Of a stretch of DNA of 10,862 nucleotides, positions 1 to 6,381 are shown piece by piece. The notes under the pieces were generated by a model. It had not been told where the DNA came from. It made no database searches and saw nothing but the letters and a program-made list of their open reading frames with translations. How positions within the stretch are numbered: position 1 is the first letter of the stretch; the number at the start of each line of letters is the position of its first letter. Source of the DNA: an uncultured bacterium (GTDB taxonomy: Bacteria; Armatimonadota; UBA5829; DSUL01); the NCBI GenBank assembly GCA_937967775.1, contig CALCJH010000123.1:1-10862 (forward strand), given 5' to 3'. The position numbers were made by a program, and so were the translations under genes.

Positions 1-408
1 GCCATCCTGGGTCATAACTTTTCGGTGTTCCTGGGGTTCCGCGGCGGCAAAGGTGTGGCGACCAGCCTGGGAGTCCTGATCGCCATCGCGCCGCATATCG
101 CCGGCCTGGTGTTCTTTCTTTGGGTGCTGGTGGTGGTGGTGACCCGCTACATCTCCGTTGCCTCTATCCTGGCGGGTGTGAGCGTTCCTGTCTTGATGCT
201 GCTCTCCTCCCATCTGCAGGATACCTACTGGGGGCGGCCGGTTCCGCAGGAGTATCTCTATCTGGGATTGCTGGGGGCCGGGTTCATCCTGATCAAGCAC
301 CGGCCCAACCTTGTGCGGCTGATGAATGGCACGGAGCCGAGGGTGGGGCAAAGGATTTCCGTCGAGCGGTCTCGCGAGGCTGCGCAAAGCCGGGGAGGCA
401 GAGGATGA
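1..408 (+). CDS. plsY: Glycerol-3-phosphate acyltransferase PlsY, 3' part (5' end outside window)
   Basis: PlsY is an integral membrane enzyme that moves an acyl group from acyl-phosphate to glycerol-3-phosphate, giving lysophosphatidic acid, the first step of phospholipid synthesis. The frame is open from base 1, and 135 residues are visible. The fragment opens in the family's glycine-rich cytoplasmic loop, GHNFSVFLGFRGGKGVAT (fragment residues 4-21), with the Arg and Lys expected to hold phosphate. Two or three hydrophobic helices follow. The C-terminal motif KHRPNLVRLMNGTEP matches the conserved basic loop of the family. PlsY is usually about 200 residues, so roughly the first 65 are missing to the left. 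The C-terminal tail is polar and Arg-rich. The stop TGA overlaps the next gene's ATG as ATGA, which suggests one transcript and translational coupling. The identity is firm from the motifs. Confidence 0.95.
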   Translation, partial: AILGHNFSVFLGFRGGKGVATSLGVLIAIAPHIAGLVFFLWVLVVVVTRYISVASILAGVSVPVLMLLSSHLQDTYWGRPVPQEYLYLGLLGAGFILIKHRPNLVRLMNGTEPRVGQRISVERSREAAQSRGGRG

Positions 409-929
409 ACGCAGGAGAACCTTTGTCTCCGCACGCGCGTCTGGCGCGGGCCGCTCTTGAGGAGTATGTGCGCCGCGGGCATGTACTCGCGGTGCCGGAT
501 GATGTGCCGGAAGATCTGCTTCGCCGTGCCGCCTGTTTCGTCTCCCTCAAAAAAGACGGGGCTCTCCGGGGATGCATCGGGACCATCGAGCCGGTGGAGG
601 AGACCCTGGCAGCGGAGATCATCGCGAATGCCATCTCGTCCGGCACCAGAGACCCACGGTTCCTGCCGGTGACTCCGGAAGAGTTGCCCTGGCTTCAGTA
701 TTCCGTGGACGTGCTGACTCCTCCGGAACCCATCCCGGATCTCACCGGGCACGATCCCAGGCGCTATGGCCTTATCGTCGAAGGATTCGGCCGCCGCGGA
801 CTTCTGCTGCCCGATCTGGAGGGCGTGGACACACCCGAGCAGCAGTTGACCATCTGCCTGTCCAAAGCCGGCCTGGCCTCTCCCCGCGGCATCCGGCTCT
901 ACCGCTTCACGGTGGAGCGTTACCGGTAA
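405..929 (+). CDS. AMMECR1-domain protein (AmmeMemoRadiSam system protein A type)
   Basis: This 174-residue protein consists of a single AMMECR1 domain. The signature LRGCIGT is at residues 54-60. A conserved DPRFLPVTPEEL block starts at residue 83, and HDPRRYGLIVEGFGRRGLLL at 116-135 matches the second conserved part of the family. The biochemical function of the family is unresolved. In many bacteria and archaea it is encoded with a Memo-like protein and a radical SAM protein (AmmeMemoRadiSam), and a role in modifying a substrate has been proposed. Neither partner is in this window; the neighbour is plsY. The start is ATG 405, preceded by a GGGGAGG Shine-Dalgarno sequence six bases upstream. 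The frame stays open further upstream, inside plsY, but without conservation. The stop overlaps the convergent trans-sulfuration gene. Confidence 0.93.
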   Translation: MNAGEPLSPHARLARAALEEYVRRGHVLAVPDDVPEDLLRRAACFVSLKKDGALRGCIGTIEPVEETLAAEIIANAISSGTRDPRFLPVTPEELPWLQYSVDVLTPPEPIPDLTGHDPRRYGLIVEGFGRRGLLLPDLEGVDTPEQQLTICLSKAGLASPRGIRLYRFTVERYR

Positions 930-2080
930 GGCTGAAGACCGTCCAACGCCTGCCGGATGTCTTCCACCAGGTCTTCCGGGTCCTCCAACCCCACGGAGAA
1001 ACGGACCAGGCCTTCCGTGATGCCCTGCGCGGCCCGGTCCTCCGGTGAGAGAGATGCGTGCGTCATTGTGGCCGAATGGGAGATGAGCGACTGAGCGCCA
1101 CCCAGGCTCTCCGCCAGGGTGAACAGCTCCAGCCGGGACGTGAACGCCTGCACCGCGGGAAGCCCGCCCTTCAGCTCCGCGCACACCATCCCGGAAAAGC
1201 CGGTCATCTGCCTCAGCGCCAGCTCGCGCTGGGGAAAACTCTCCAGACCGGGATAGGAGACCATCGCCACCGAGGGATGATCTTCCAGCGCGCGCGCTAC
1301 CGCAAGCGCGTTCTCCTGATGCGCCTTCATGCGAATGCCAAGAGTGCGAATGCCGCGCAGCGTCAGCCAGTTGTCGAACGGCGAGGGGGTGGGACCGCAG
1401 GCATTCTGGAAATCGTAAAGCGCCTGATGCAGGTCATCGTCGTTCGTCGCCAGCGCTCCGCCCAGCACGTCCAGGTGTCCGCTGATGTATTTCGTTGTGC
1501 TGTGGAGCACAATGTCCGCTCCCAGGGCGAGCGGTTGCTGGCAGAAGGGGCTCGCCATGGTGGAATCCACCACCACGAGGGGCGGAGTGTCTGCCTCGCG
1601 TGCAATCCCGGCGACGGCTGCGATGTCCGTCAGGGTGCCCAGCGGGTTGCTGGGGGTCTCGATCCAGATGAGCCGCGTATCCTCCCCCAATGCCTGACGG
1701 ACGTTCTCCGGCTTTTCGGTCTCCACGAAGGTGACTTCGATACCGGTTTTCTGCAACATCTTCGTGAAAAACCGGTGAGTTCCTGCGTAGATGTGGAGCG
1801 AGGAGATCACGTGGTCGCCGGGACTCAACAGACTGGCGACCGCCGCCACTGCCGCCATTCCGCTTGAAAAGCACACAGCGTGGCGGGCCCCCTCCAGAGA
1901 CGCCAGAGCCTCTTCCAGAGCGGAGCGTGTGGGGTTCCCGGTCCGCAGGTAGTCGTAGCCGCGTGCGGCACCCGGAGCGTCCATCTCGAAGGTGACGTTC
2001 TGATAAAGCGGCGGCACCACCGCGCCGGTCTGGGGATCGGGCTTCTGCCCGGCGCGAACGGCCCTGGTCTGGAATCTCAT
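920..2080 (-). CDS. PLP-dependent trans-sulfuration enzyme (cystathionine gamma-lyase / gamma-synthase family)
   Basis: This is a cytoplasmic fold-type I PLP enzyme of the Cys/Met metabolism family, 386 residues from the chosen start, which is a normal length. Residue numbers count from that start. YLRTGNPTR (44-52) carries the Tyr and Arg that bind PLP phosphate from the neighbouring subunit. SSGMAA (72-77) is the phosphate loop. Y98 in YAGTHRFF stacks on the cofactor, D172 in VVVDSTMASP binds the pyridine nitrogen, and K197 in HSTTKYISGH forms the Schiff base. ESLGGAQSL follows at 324-332. YAGT lacks the Cys typical of methionine gamma-lyase, which favours cystathionine gamma-lyase or gamma-synthase, but sequence alone does not decide the reaction. 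ATG 2080 is preferred because AAGGAG lies 12 bases upstream and the protein then begins as the family does (MRFQTRAVRAGQ). GTG 2104 would add eight residues without a ribosome site. Confidence 0.92.
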   Translation of the reverse strand: MRFQTRAVRAGQKPDPQTGAVVPPLYQNVTFEMDAPGAARGYDYLRTGNPTRSALEEALASLEGARHAVCFSSGMAAVAAVASLLSPGDHVISSLHIYAGTHRFFTKMLQKTGIEVTFVETEKPENVRQALGEDTRLIWIETPSNPLGTLTDIAAVAGIAREADTPPLVVVDSTMASPFCQQPLALGADIVLHSTTKYISGHLDVLGGALATNDDDLHQALYDFQNACGPTPSPFDNWLTLRGIRTLGIRMKAHQENALAVARALEDHPSVAMVSYPGLESFPQRELALRQMTGFSGMVCAELKGGLPAVQAFTSRLELFTLAESLGGAQSLISHSATMTHASLSPEDRAAQGITEGLVRFSVGLEDPEDLVEDIRQALDGLQPYR

Positions 2081-2126
2081 CGGTTGTGCTGGCTCCTTCT
2101 CCACAACCGCCTGCAGCTGGCAGGCG
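2081..2126 (-). promoter_or_regulatory. Double-hairpin leader with Shine-Dalgarno in the loop, upstream of the trans-sulfuration gene
   Basis: Reading the minus strand, CGCCTGC (2126-2120) and GCAGGCG (2114-2108) form a seven-base-pair hairpin with a CAGCT loop. Next to it, CGGTTGTG (2109-2102) and CACAACCG (2088-2081) form a perfect eight-base-pair stem. Its 13-base loop contains the Shine-Dalgarno AAGGAG (2098-2093), and the 3' arm touches the start codon at 2080. The stems share two bases at 2108-2109 and could stack nearly end to end. The pairings are seen directly. A role in controlling translation is inferred. No match to a known SAM riboswitch was recognised. Confidence 0.5.
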
Positions 2127-2330
2127 TCTCATGGGGAGATATCACAGGGAGGCTCAGGCGCGCAAGGTATCGCCAATGATTCCGGGTGGCGGATGCGCTC
2201 TCTATGTGTGCCTGGATTGCACGGAAATCTGCGAAATTGAGGGTGTTTCGTGAAACCGGACATGTCCTGCAGACGTCAAAGCGAGTGGACACTGCGGCCC
2301 GGGGTATGATATATGGCAGAATCAGGGTTC
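2127..2330. other. Divergent intergenic region, promoter side
   Basis: No gene was seen here. The region lies between the trans-sulfuration gene (minus strand) and the exported barrel-like protein (plus strand), so both promoters should be here. On the plus strand TATGAT at 2305-2310 is a reasonable -10 box but has no good -35 partner. On the minus strand GATATC at 2142-2137, preceded by TGT, could be an extended -10 box with a poor TTGCGC 16 bases upstream. Both are weak predictions. Confidence 0.3.
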
Positions 2331-2429
2331 CCGGTGGGCGCAGCCCCGGAAACGCAGCGTCAAACATCTGCGCAAAGGCGGTGGAGTCAGCCGCCAGCCC
2401 GGGCCGGCCTTGAAAGAACAGGGGCCCGG
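2331..2429 (+). promoter_or_regulatory. Hairpin-rich 5' leader of the exported barrel-like protein
   Basis: Four consecutive pairings are visible. They are GGGC/GCCC (2336-2339 with 2343-2346), closed by an outer CCG/CGG, then CGCAG/CTGCG (2353-2357 with 2368-2372), then GGCGG/CCGCC (2377-2381 with 2391-2395), and last CCGGGCC/GGCCCGG (2399-2405 with 2423-2429). They lie between the possible -10 box at 2305 and the AAAGGA ribosome site at 2444. The unpaired stretches CAAAC and GCGCAAAGGC recall fragments of the cyclic-di-GMP-I riboswitch, but the expected hairpin between them is absent, so that identity is not claimed. The density of pairings suggests a structured leader. GC-rich DNA makes some of them likely by chance. 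Confidence 0.3.
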
Positions 2430-2458
2430 AGCAAGAACGAACGAAAGGATGCGAGATT

Positions 2459-2986
2459 ATGAAGAGACTGGCTATCGTTGCACTCGCTGCTATGTTGGCC
2501 CTCGGAGTGGCGGGAGCTTCCAGTGCTCAGGGCTGGTTCAACGTTCAGGACACCAAGCCCAATACCATCAAGGTTGGTGCGTTCTGGCCGAGCGACGGTG
2601 ACGTGCGAGACGCAACGGACTCCCTCTGGTTCGGGTTCGGCTATGAGCGCATCATCAACGAGATGGCGGACACCGGCGCGGTGATCACCGGCGAGGCTTC
2701 CTGGCTGGTGCAGTCCGACCTGAACATCGTCCCGTTGACGCTCAACTGGAAGAACTACGGCGTGGGCGGCGGCGCGCGTTCGTGGTACTGGGGCGCGGGT
2801 ATTGGCGCTTACATCGTCAGCGCTGATTCCGGTGTTGCGTACAACGACGTGACCCGGTTGGGCTACAACGCCTTCGTCGGCGTCCCGATCAACAACATGC
2901 TGGACTTCGAGCTGAAGTACCACTACATCAAGGTCTCCGGCGACAACGCTGGCGGTCTGTTCGCTACAGTGGGCTACAAGTTCTAA
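2459..2986 (+). CDS. Small exported protein, probable outer-membrane beta-barrel
   Basis: The protein has 175 residues. The first 23 form a clear Sec signal peptide: basic MKR, a hydrophobic AIVALAAMLALGVAGA core, and an SSA cleavage site before Gln24. The mature part of about 152 residues has alternating, aromatic-rich segments with Gly and Asn turns, for example YGVGGGARSWYWGAGIGAYI (101-120) and LDFELKYHYIKV (146-157). It ends in GYKF, and a C-terminal Phe after an aromatic strand is typical of outer-membrane barrels recognised by BAM. Six to eight strands would fit, as in small OmpA/OmpW-like barrels, but no named family was recognised. AAAGGA at 2444-2449 is the ribosome site, nine bases before ATG 2459. 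The gene stands alone between a long structured leader and a strong terminator, so it is probably a monocistronic unit. Function is unknown. Confidence 0.85.
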   Translation: MKRLAIVALAAMLALGVAGASSAQGWFNVQDTKPNTIKVGAFWPSDGDVRDATDSLWFGFGYERIINEMADTGAVITGEASWLVQSDLNIVPLTLNWKNYGVGGGARSWYWGAGIGAYIVSADSGVAYNDVTRLGYNAFVGVPINNMLDFELKYHYIKVSGDNAGGLFATVGYKF

Positions 2987-3036
2987 GCTGCAGTTCCGGG
3001 AGGATGGTCTCCTCCCATCGTATGCAAAGGCGACAG

Positions 3037-3064
3037 GGCGGACCCTTGCGGGTCCGCCATTTTT
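3037..3064 (+). terminator. Rho-independent terminator of the exported barrel-like gene
   Basis: GGCGGACCC (3037-3045) pairs perfectly with GGGTCCGCC (3050-3058) around a TTGC loop. The stem is followed by ATTTTTCTT from 3059. Nine base pairs, six of them or more G-C, plus a T-run make a textbook intrinsic terminator 50 bases after the stop codon. Confidence 0.92.
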
Positions 3065-3070
3065 CTTGAA

Positions 3071-3082
3071 CATTCCGGAATG
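3071..3082. promoter_or_regulatory. 12-bp perfect palindrome CATTCCGGAATG, candidate operator before surE
   Basis: CATTCCGGAATG is its own reverse complement. It lies just after the terminator and 15 bases before the candidate -35 box of surE, about 53-64 bases upstream of the predicted start site. An activator or repressor dimer could bind here. The regulator is unknown, and the function is inferred only from symmetry and position. Confidence 0.35.
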
Positions 3083-3097
3083 CGAGCGACCCTCAGT

Positions 3098-3127
3098 TTG
3101 TTGGCTGCGGCGGGCGGCGGTTATAAT
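3098..3127 (+). promoter_or_regulatory. Candidate sigma-70 promoter of surE
   Basis: TATAAT at 3122-3127 is a perfect -10 hexamer, a rare sequence in DNA this rich in GC. TTGTTG at 3098-3103 is a weak -35 box with an 18-base spacer. Transcription would start at about 3134-3135, downstream of the ATG at 3126 and on the in-frame GTG at 3135. Confidence 0.5.
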
Positions 3128-3935
3128 GCCTGTTGTGGACAGAGTCATCCTCATCACCAATGACGACGGGGTGCATTCCCGCGGCATCCTCGAGCTCAAG
3201 CAGGCCCTTCAGGATATGGGGGACGTCTATGTTGTCGCCCCGGACCGGGGCAGGAGCGCTTGCGGGCACGGAATTACCCTGCATAAGCCTCTGCGTCTTC
3301 ACAGGGTGACTCTGGCCGACGGTTCGGAAGGGTGGTCTACATCCGGACTGCCTACCGACTGTGTCCACATCGGCATCGGCGCGGTCTGTCCGCAGCGTCC
3401 GGATCTGGTCTTCTCCGGCATCAATCTTGGTGCCAACCTGGGGTGGGAGCTCACCTACTCCGGCACGGTGGCAGGAGCCATGGAGGGGGCAGCCTTCGGA
3501 GTGCCTTCAGTAGCTATCTCCGTCACCACCTATGAAGACGGCGACGTGTTCGGTCCGTCGGCTCGCTTTGCGCGCAGACTGGCCGACATCCTTCTGGAGC
3601 GTCCCTTGCCGGAGGGCGCCTTTCTGAACGTCAACGTTCCGGCGCTCCCCGAGGAAGATATTGCCGGTGTGGCGGTCACCCGCCTCGGGATCCGGCGCTA
3701 TCCGGGGCGCGTAGAGGCCCGCCGGGATCCCGTCGGCCGGACGTATTACTGGCTGGGTGGAGACGAACCGGAGGACGGGCTGGAAGAAGGCACGGACGTC
3801 CTTGCCGTCCGGGAGGGGTTCATCTCCGTCACTCCGGTCCATCTGGATCTCACGGCCCACTCTGCCATCGAGCACGTGCGGAGCTGGCCGCTTGAAGGTT
3901 GTCTGGCCGGAGCCGGCTCGCCGGCGGCGGACTAA
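3126..3935 (+). CDS. surE: 5'/3'-nucleotidase SurE
   Basis: SurE is a cytoplasmic, metal-dependent phosphatase that removes phosphate from nucleoside monophosphates, and in some species from short polyphosphate. The 269 residues are a normal length. LITNDDG (9-15) supplies the two metal-binding Asp residues, D13 and D14. APDRGRSACGHGIT (38-51) contains the metal-ligand Ser44. GLPTDCV (74-80) and SGINLGANLGWELTYSGTVA (97-116) are family signatures, the latter with metal-ligand Asn100. The usual Asp in GxDxxYSGTV is Glu108 here. The C-terminal part (SVTPVHLDLTAHSA) also matches. ATG 3126 has no Shine-Dalgarno sequence and overlaps a TATAAT box. The in-frame GTG 3135 would start the protein as MDRVILITNDDG and may be the real, leaderless start. 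The gene converges on the ferredoxin-like gene, with seven bases between the stops and no terminator. Confidence 0.95.
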   Translation: MPVVDRVILITNDDGVHSRGILELKQALQDMGDVYVVAPDRGRSACGHGITLHKPLRLHRVTLADGSEGWSTSGLPTDCVHIGIGAVCPQRPDLVFSGINLGANLGWELTYSGTVAGAMEGAAFGVPSVAISVTTYEDGDVFGPSARFARRLADILLERPLPEGAFLNVNVPALPEEDIAGVAVTRLGIRRYPGRVEARRDPVGRTYYWLGGDEPEDGLEEGTDVLAVREGFISVTPVHLDLTAHSAIEHVRSWPLEGCLAGAGSPAAD

Positions 3936-3942
3936 TTGCCGT

Positions 3943-4728
3943 TCAAAAAAGCGGCTCCAGGATCTCTCCCCTGATTCCCACCATCTTCACGTCAACAGGC
4001 ACCTGCTTACCTGCGGCAAGCACAGCCTGTTTTGCCGCCTGAGCCAGCCCGAAGCAGCAGGGAACCTCCATGTGCAGAACTGTGATGGATCGGATGTCAT
4101 TCATCTCGACGATGGCGGTCAGCTTCTGCAGATAGGCCCCGATGTCGTCGAATTTCGGACACCCGATCACCACCGCGCGTCCCCGCAGGAAGTCCGGGTG
4201 GAACGATGCCAGGGCGAAGGGCGCGCAGTCGGCGGCGATCAGCAGATGAGCATCCTGGAAGTACGGAGCCGCGGGGTTGACCAGGTTGATCTTGACGGGC
4301 CACTGGCGTAACTCGCTCGGAGCAGAGGTCGTACGGCCATCCTGCGCCGTGCGCGGCGTCGGAGCCCGGAAGTCCATCATCCGGGCTCCAGGGCATCCGC
4401 TATGGGCAGCCTGCGCGGCCACCGGCACCGGCGAATTCGCGGCGTGCGATTGAGCGTGATTGGCCGGCGAGATACCCTGTTCCTGCAGGCGCTGCCCGAC
4501 GGCGGCTTCGTCGAACTCCTCGGCTTCGCGTTCCTCGATGGTTATGGCGCCCTGCGGGCAGTGCCCCAGGCAAGCCCCCAGTCCGTCGCAGTAGCGCTCG
4601 GACACCAGCTTCGCCTTCCCGTCCACAATGGCCAGTGCGCCTTCCACGCAGTTCGGGATGCATAGACCGCATCCGTCGCACTTGTCTTCGTCTATGCGGA
4701 TGATCTTCCGCAGCGTCTTGACAGCCAT
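3943..4728 (-). CDS. Two-domain ferredoxin-like iron-sulfur protein of unknown function
   Basis: This 261-residue protein has no signal peptide. An N-terminal ferredoxin domain (about 10-65) carries a complete CxxCxxCxxxC motif at C17, C20, C23 and C27, enough for one [4Fe-4S] cluster. In the second motif, YCDGLGACLGHCP (46-58), the second Cys position is Leu50, leaving C47, C53 and C57. A Pro/Ala-rich linker (about 85-145) contains GCPG (C112). The C-terminal domain (about 146-261) has further Cys residues at 168, 190, 224 and 225, in ADCAPFA, VIGCPKFDD and EVPCCFG, which look like metal or redox ligands. Electron transfer is likely, but the partner and substrate are unknown. AAGGAG lies 12 bases before ATG 4728. 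The leader also holds a CGGGG/CCCCG hairpin at 4769-4785. A CRP/FNR-type site and -10 box lie upstream. Confidence 0.88.
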   Translation of the reverse strand: MAVKTLRKIIRIDEDKCDGCGLCIPNCVEGALAIVDGKAKLVSERYCDGLGACLGHCPQGAITIEEREAEEFDEAAVGQRLQEQGISPANHAQSHAANSPVPVAAQAAHSGCPGARMMDFRAPTPRTAQDGRTTSAPSELRQWPVKINLVNPAAPYFQDAHLLIAADCAPFALASFHPDFLRGRAVVIGCPKFDDIGAYLQKLTAIVEMNDIRSITVLHMEVPCCFGLAQAAKQAVLAAGKQVPVDVKMVGIRGEILEPLF

Positions 4729-4796
4729 CTTCCGTCAGGTCTCCTTTTTGCCGGGTCGGTGGAGAGAACGGGGCAGCAGACCCCGCCGTCAGTCCT

Positions 4797-4839
4797 ATGA
4801 TAGGCATCGTGGGGAAAGGGAGCCTTGACGGAGGTCAAG
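4797..4839 (-). promoter_or_regulatory. Candidate CRP/FNR-dependent promoter of the ferredoxin-like gene
   Basis: CTTGACGGAGGTCAAG (4824-4839) is a perfect dyad around four central bases, matching the TTGAY-N4-RTCAA pattern bound by FNR, DNR and NnrR-type regulators. On the minus strand TATCAT (4802-4797) is a good -10 box, placing the start near 4790. The dyad centre at 4831.5 is then near -41.5, the position from which class II FNR/CRP sites activate. There is no good -35 box, as expected of an activator-dependent promoter. A second palindrome, GAGGTCAAGACCTC (4831-4844), overlaps the first. Confidence 0.55.
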
Positions 4840-4871
4840 ACCTCAAAAAGTTCTATCAGGAGCAAAAATGC

Positions 4872-6335
4872 TCAGCGGGCGGCCTCGGTCAGCCGTGAGA
4901 TCTCGGCAGCCTTCTCGTCTGCGACGCGGGTGCTGAGGCCCACCCAGTAGCGCTCCGGATTGCGCAGGCGGCGCATCTCAGGTGTCAGCTCGGCGATCCG
5001 TTCCTGCGCGTAAGCTCTGATGGTATGGATGTCGGGACCGGGTGCAACCCGTCGCCCGTCGCGCAGGACGCACTGCAGCATCTCCACCGACTTCAGTTCC
5101 GGACCAAAGGTGCGGGTTCGGGCATACTCCACGCGGTTGTGAGAAACGCATGGCTTCCCCGCCGGAAGTTCCTCGTCCAGTGCCAGCAGCACATCACCGA
5201 CAGGCGCCCCGTCCGCGCGGTAATACCGCACAACCCGCTTCGGTCCGGGGTCGGTGGTCTTCTCGATGTTAGAGGACACCTTCATCTTGCTGGTCATCCG
5301 GCCGTTCTCCGCCACCGCCACCAGCTTGTAGACGCCGCTCAGCGCAGGTTCGGAGCCTCCCGTGACCAGGTGGGTTCCCACGCCCCACGAGTTGATCCTG
5401 GCCCCCTGCCGTTTCAGGTCGGCGATCAACTCTTCGTCCAGATCATTGGACCCCACGATCAACGGATCCTCGAATCCCGCTTCCGTAAGGGTGCGGTGCG
5501 CCAGCTTGGAGAGATAGGCCAGGTCTCCGGAGTCCAGCCGCACGGCTGCCCTGCCTTCCCAGCCCTGTTTCCTTCGGGCCTGCAGCACGTCCAGCGCCGC
5601 AGGCAGTCCGTTCGCCGCGGTGTCGTAGGTGTCTATCAGCAACACGGGATTCCTGGGGAAGATGTCCAGATAGGCCTGGAACGCCGTCTTTTCGTCGGGA
5701 TAGCTCATGATCCAGGAATGAGCCATTGTGCCGAGCACGGGGATGCCCAGCAGCTTGCCGGCGAGCACGTTGGAGGTGCCGCAGCACCCTCCGATGTAGG
5801 CCGCCCGGGAGGCGCTCAGCGCGCCGTCCGGGCCCTGAGCCCGCCGCAGGCCGAACTCGATGACCGGGTCTCCCTCCGCTGCGAAACAGACCCGCGCCGC
5901 CTTAGTGGCCACCAGTGTCTGGAAATTCAGGCGGTTCAGCAGGAGGGTCTCGATCAGCTGCGCCTCCGCGATCCCTCCGTGCACCCGCACGATCGGCTCG
6001 TGGGGGAACACCGGAGTACCTTCCGGCATAGCCCAGACTTCGCCACGGAAGCGGAACTCTGGCAGCCAGTCCAGGAATTCGTCCGGAAACGTCCCCAGCG
6101 AACGCAGCCATTCCACCGCGTCTGCTGAGAAATGCAGGTTCTCCAGATCGTCCAAAAGGTCTCCCAGGCCGGCGAAGACGCAAAAGCCGGTGTGGGAGGG
6201 AAGGGCGCGGAAGAAGTATTCAAAAACGGCCGGTGTATCCTGACGCCCGTGGTGGACGTATCCGGCCATCATGGTCAACTGGTAATAGTCTGTCAGCAAG
6301 GCCATCGCTTCCGGTGGCCAGATTCTGCGGTCCAT
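4872..6335 (-). CDS. pncB: Nicotinate phosphoribosyltransferase
   Basis: This cytoplasmic enzyme of the Preiss-Handler NAD salvage pathway joins nicotinate to PRPP to give nicotinate mononucleotide, with ATP hydrolysis. The 487 residues are typical of the family. LLTDYYQLTM (13-22) is the N-terminal signature, and FEYFFR (38-43) follows. FGLRRAQGPDGALSASRAAY (161-180) and GTMAHSWIMSYPDE (202-215) contain the substrate-binding Arg residues and His206, the residue expected to be phosphorylated. LLIDTYDT (232-239), VRLDSGDL (265-272) and VGSNDLDE (294-301) line the phosphoribosyl pocket. INSWGVGTHLVT (314-325) and GVYKLV (334-339) complete the barrel. ATG 6335 is chosen because AGGAG lies nine bases upstream. 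The frame is open to 6410 without conservation. The gene is transcribed away from the heparinase-like gene, and 143 bases separate its stop from the ferredoxin-like start. Confidence 0.96.
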   Translation of the reverse strand: MDRRIWPPEAMALLTDYYQLTMMAGYVHHGRQDTPAVFEYFFRALPSHTGFCVFAGLGDLLDDLENLHFSADAVEWLRSLGTFPDEFLDWLPEFRFRGEVWAMPEGTPVFPHEPIVRVHGGIAEAQLIETLLLNRLNFQTLVATKAARVCFAAEGDPVIEFGLRRAQGPDGALSASRAAYIGGCCGTSNVLAGKLLGIPVLGTMAHSWIMSYPDEKTAFQAYLDIFPRNPVLLIDTYDTAANGLPAALDVLQARRKQGWEGRAAVRLDSGDLAYLSKLAHRTLTEAGFEDPLIVGSNDLDEELIADLKRQGARINSWGVGTHLVTGGSEPALSGVYKLVAVAENGRMTSKMKVSSNIEKTTDPGPKRVVRYYRADGAPVGDVLLALDEELPAGKPCVSHNRVEYARTRTFGPELKSVEMLQCVLRDGRRVAPGPDIHTIRAYAQERIAELTPEMRRLRNPERYWVGLSTRVADEKAAEISRLTEAAR

Positions 6336-6381
6336 ACGGGTTGTCTCCTGCTTCTGCACAGTGAGAGAGGCTATCGGGTGC

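Noticed and set aside
258..1184. Long open frame on the minus strand across the AMMECR1 gene and the trans-sulfuration 3' end
   Set aside because: It is antisense to a well-conserved gene, has a low-complexity Arg/Gly-rich translation, and has no recognisable domain. GC-rich DNA readily gives such shadow frames.
2353..2404. Possible cyclic-di-GMP-I riboswitch from CAAAC and GCGCAAAGGC fragments
   Set aside because: Only four bases separate the two fragments, so the required first internal hairpin is absent, and the GAAA tetraloop and its receptor cannot be placed.
3066..3125. Upstream TTG start extending SurE by 20 residues
   Set aside because: The TTG lies at the edge of the terminator T-run and upstream of the candidate promoter, and the extension has no family similarity.
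4860..4873. GAGCA/TGCTC hairpin at the stop of nicotinate phosphoribosyltransferase as a terminator
   Set aside because: Only five base pairs, and the T-rich stretch on the minus strand lies too far downstream for an intrinsic terminator.
5025..6128. Long plus-strand open frame inside nicotinate phosphoribosyltransferase
   Set aside because: It is antisense to a clearly conserved enzyme, rich in His, Arg and Gln, with no domain or ribosome site.
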